A stretch of 64,000 bases of DNA from Artemia franciscana (Eukaryota; Arthropoda; Branchiopoda; Anostraca; Artemiidae), in contig NC_088873.1 of the NCBI RefSeq assembly GCF_032884065.1, positions 30,400,716 through 30,464,715 of the forward strand. Direction: 5' to 3'. Numbering within the stretch: the first letter of the stretch is position 1; each line of letters opens with the position of its first letter. Of the stretch, positions 61,935 to 64,000 are shown one piece after another. The translations under genes were made by a program, and so were the position numbers. The notes beneath the pieces are model-generated. The model had not been told where the DNA came from. It saw nothing but the letters and a program-made list of their open reading frames with translations, and did not search any database.

Positions 61935-62234
61935 TTAACTGCGTAAAACTTGCGAATATACAACATTCTTCGCTGTCCAATTGTCGCTGCATATAAATAC
62001 ATTGTCAGGTTTACCGACCCTCGAACATGCAACGTACAATTGTCCATGGGAAAAACAATCAGTATTAAGATCTATACCACATTTTTCTAATGATTGACCT
62101 TGAGCTTTGTTAATGGTGATTGCAAATACTAATCGAATTGGGAATTGCAATCTTTTAAATTGAAAAAGCAGATCCGTTGGAATCATGGGAATGCGAGGAA
62201 TAAGAACAGCCTCACCCTCATAAGGCCCTGTCAA
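61935..62234 (-). pseudogene. Duplicated Helitron helicase C-terminus
   Basis: 99 codons almost identical to the last 99 of the 62454-63338 frame (FQFKRLQFPIRL, ITINKAQGQSLEKCGIDLNT, YVACSRVGKPD, NWTAKNVVYSQVLRS). It is part of the second copy of the ~520-bp tandem duplication and has no upstream helicase. Confidence 0.92.
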
Positions 62235-62453
62235 GATTGTGGCCTCTATTAGGTTTCATTTCGTCTGCAGGAATTAAATTACGTAAAAATTGCGAATATA
62301 CAACATTCTTGGCTTTCCCATTGTCTCTGCATATACAAAGCCGTATGTACTAATAATGACATCATATGCAAACGCTCTTTTTACAAACAAACAAACATGC
62401 ATACACACATCTCGTTTTTATATAGATAGATAGATAGATAGATACAATACAAA

Positions 62454-63338
62454 TTAACTGCGTAAAACTTGCGAATATACAACATTCTTCGCTGTCCAAT
62501 TGTCGCTGCATATAAATAGATTGTCAGGTTTACCGACCCTCGAACATGCAACGTACAATTGTCCATGGGAAAAACAATCAGTATTAAGATCTATACCACA
62601 TTTTTCTAATGATTGACCTTGAGCTTTGTTAATGGTGATTGCAAATGCTAATCGAATTGGGAATTGCAATCTTTTAAATTGAAAAGGCAGATCCGTTGGA
62701 ATCATGGGAATGCGAGGAATAAGAACAGCCTCACCCTCAAAAGGCCCTGTCAAGATTGTGGCCTCTATTAGGTTTTCCATTGTTTTTTTTTTTACGGCAA
62801 GTCGAGTGCCATTGCAAAGCTTTGGTGGGTTTATATTTCTTAAAAGTATTATTGGTACGCCTATTTTTAGTTGTAGCATGTGTGGTGGAAACCCTGAAAG
62901 ATCTATGGAATTTAAAAATTCAGATGGATAATTAACCGCTTCATTTGGTTCCAAAACTGTGTCGACTGACTTGTAAAGGACTGCCTGGCCTCGAATCTTG
63001 GTCAAAACAATATTGTTGATTTCGTGGACGTCTATATTTTTGGGTGCGAGAATCGCTCTTTCACTTAGCCATTTATTATTTTTATAATTTTTTAGAATAT
63101 TCGGAAATACTTTTTCAATCAATTCATTTTTGGACGTCACTAAATTACAGAAATCAGCAGGTAGTTGTATACGTCCTGAAATTGAGTCTACTGGGAGCTT
63201 TCCGTTTCCAATTGTCAGCAATTGATCTGAAAATGTTTGACCAGAGTCATCGTTTTGCAATCGGACACGCATATTTGTAGTTAATTTTAATATTTTTACG
63301 TGTGCCCATAAATTAGAATTTTTCAGGCAAGCATTCAT
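62454..63338 (-). pseudogene. Helitron Pif1-like helicase, C-terminal half
   Basis: 294 open codons: LWAHVKILKLTTNMRV (motif IV region, L..NMR), KWLSERAILAPKNIDVHEIN, VLEPNEAVNYPSEFLNS, GFPPHMLQLKIGVPIILLRN, LCNGTRLAV (LxNGTR), RIPMIPTDLPFQFKRLQFPI, AFAITINKAQGQS (motif V), YVACSRVG (motif VI). Walker A (GxGKT) and Walker B are absent: upstream of NACLKNS the sequence jumps to the Helitron N-terminal region. So the protein cannot hydrolyse ATP by itself. Confidence 0.92.
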
Positions 63339-64000
63339 TCGTCTTCAATGGCTCTGGTGGTGCAGCCAATGGAGGAAGTTTAACTTTTCCTGAGGCGCAA
63401 CACATTCCCATTGTTTCACCATTGAATTTCAAGGCCTTGCAATAGGGACAAATTTTAGACATTGTCCCGATTTGAACACATCTACTCAAGCTATAATCAT
63501 CGACTGGGTTGTACCTGAATGCCAGGCGATAACTTTCAGGTTGCTCTGATTCCTCGGCACGCTTTCTTTTCTTACTTTCTCTATCAGCAGCAAGCCTGAT
63601 TTCTTGCTGTTCTTGTGATTCCTCGGCAGGCTTTCTTTTCTTACTTTCTCTATCAGCAGCAAGCCTGATTTCTTGCTGTTCTTGTAATTCCTCGGCACGC
63701 CTTCTTTTTTCACTTTCTCTTTTAGCAGCAAGTCTGCTTCCGCGTTGCTCTGGTAGTTCCTCGGCACGCTTTCTGTTCTTTTTTTCTCTATCAGCCTCAA
63801 GCCTGTTTCCTTGCTGTTCTTTTGATTCCTCGGCACGCTTTCTGTTCTTTCTTTCTCTATCAGCCTCAAGCCTGTTTCCTTGCTGTTCTTTTGATTCCTC
63901 GACACGCTTTCTGTTCTTTCTTTCTCTATCAGCCTCAAGCCTGTTTCCTTGCTGTTCTTTTGATTCCTCGGCACGCTTTCGTTTCTGACTTTCTCTATCA
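63313..64000 (-). pseudogene. Helitron N-terminal region: 23-residue repeats and zinc motif
   Basis: The minus frame is open from the window edge to a stop at 63313-63315. From the edge: about six to seven repeats of a 69-bp/23-residue unit (RAEESKEQQGNRLEADRER type), then RAEESEQPESYRLAFRYN, CVQIGTMSKICPYCKALKF, CCASGKVKLPPLAAPPEPLK and, out of context, TNECLPEKF-stop. CPYC..(H/N)GE..GMCC.SGKV.LPP is the zinc-finger-like lead-in that precedes the Helitron_like_N/Rep part. After PPEPLK the frame breaks at the deletion junction, about 63340. The open frame at 63486-63974 in another phase is an echo of the 69-bp periodicity. Confidence 0.85.

Larger units (their letters stand above)
61577..64000 (-). 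mobile_element. Helitron, 3' part, internally deleted (continues past the right edge)
   Basis: Minus strand. The inferred 3' terminus is CTAG (complement of 61577-61580) followed by T, preceded by a hairpin GTTGGGGT..ACCCCAAC (61583-61617) and a second one, GGGGCGC-TTC-GCGCCCC (61624-61640). Upstream come two tandem copies of a ~520-bp block with the helicase C-terminus (61758-62256, 62281-62776), the rest of a Pif1-like helicase fragment (to 63338) and a Helitron N-terminal region (63340-64000). The HUH Rep nuclease and helicase motifs I-III are missing, so it is non-autonomous. Helitrons move as rolling-circle transposons and insert between A and T. Confidence 0.88.

Noticed and set aside
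62704..63280. Plus-strand ORFs of 75 and 78 codons
   Set aside because: Antisense to the Helitron helicase frame.
63486..63974. 162-codon ORF (PRNQKNSKETGL repeats) as a novel repeat protein
   Set aside because: It is the off-frame reading of the 69-bp repeats; the frame that leads into the Helitron zinc motif is a different one.

Overview
The window is a piece of an AT-rich, repeat-crowded animal nuclear genome. Spliced exons with GT..AG borders, a CYP4-type cytochrome P450, a GIY-YIG-bearing Penelope-like element, several non-LTR retrotransposons, a Helitron and a tRNA-derived SINE fit an arthropod, quite possibly a crustacean; the species cannot be fixed from sequence alone. No bacterial-type operons, rRNA genes or CRISPR arrays are seen.

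Two host genes can be supported, both on the minus strand and both incomplete in the window. (1) CDC27/APC3, a scaffold subunit of the anaphase-promoting complex: seven consecutive exons with compatible splice phases run from a 24-nt first coding exon (24184-24207) to exon 7 (3027-3232), giving about 344 residues; the C-terminal TPR exons must lie beyond the left edge. (2) A CYP4-family P450: three exons (52640-52811, 48950-49129, 33540-33700) give the K-helix, PERF and haem-binding regions and the C-terminus with its stop; upstream exons were not found and may lie beyond the right edge.

Layout: 1-1957 diverged ~280-bp tandem array ending in a hairpin; 3.0-24.2 kb CDC27, whose introns hold a hAT-like MITE, a minus-strand non-LTR element (4.4-7.45 kb), a decayed copy of the end of exon 6, a plus-strand non-LTR element with a PWWP-like ORF1 (14.6-17.85 kb, itself carrying a Penelope remnant) and a set of large palindromic units (21.3-23.45 kb); 24.2-33.5 kb intergenic, with a duplicated block exactly 600 bp apart and a second hairpin-ended array (28.85-30.57 kb); 33.5-52.8 kb CYP4, whose 15.2-kb last intron holds foldback repeats, a SINE with a 14-bp target duplication, and a Penelope-like element with a 14-bp target duplication inserted in an older reverse transcriptase; 52.8-64 kb transposon-rich sequence: long palindrome, third array, tRNA-Lys-like sequence, RT tail, deleted Penelope copy and, from 61577 to the right edge, a minus-strand Helitron that has lost its Rep domain and the front of its helicase.

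The two host genes have no evident functional link (mitotic ubiquitin ligase; membrane monooxygenase). Most of the remaining interest is in the nested mobile elements, the hammerhead-like motifs in the Penelope termini, and three array-type elements that each end in a hairpin. All assignments were made by eye; no database search was run.
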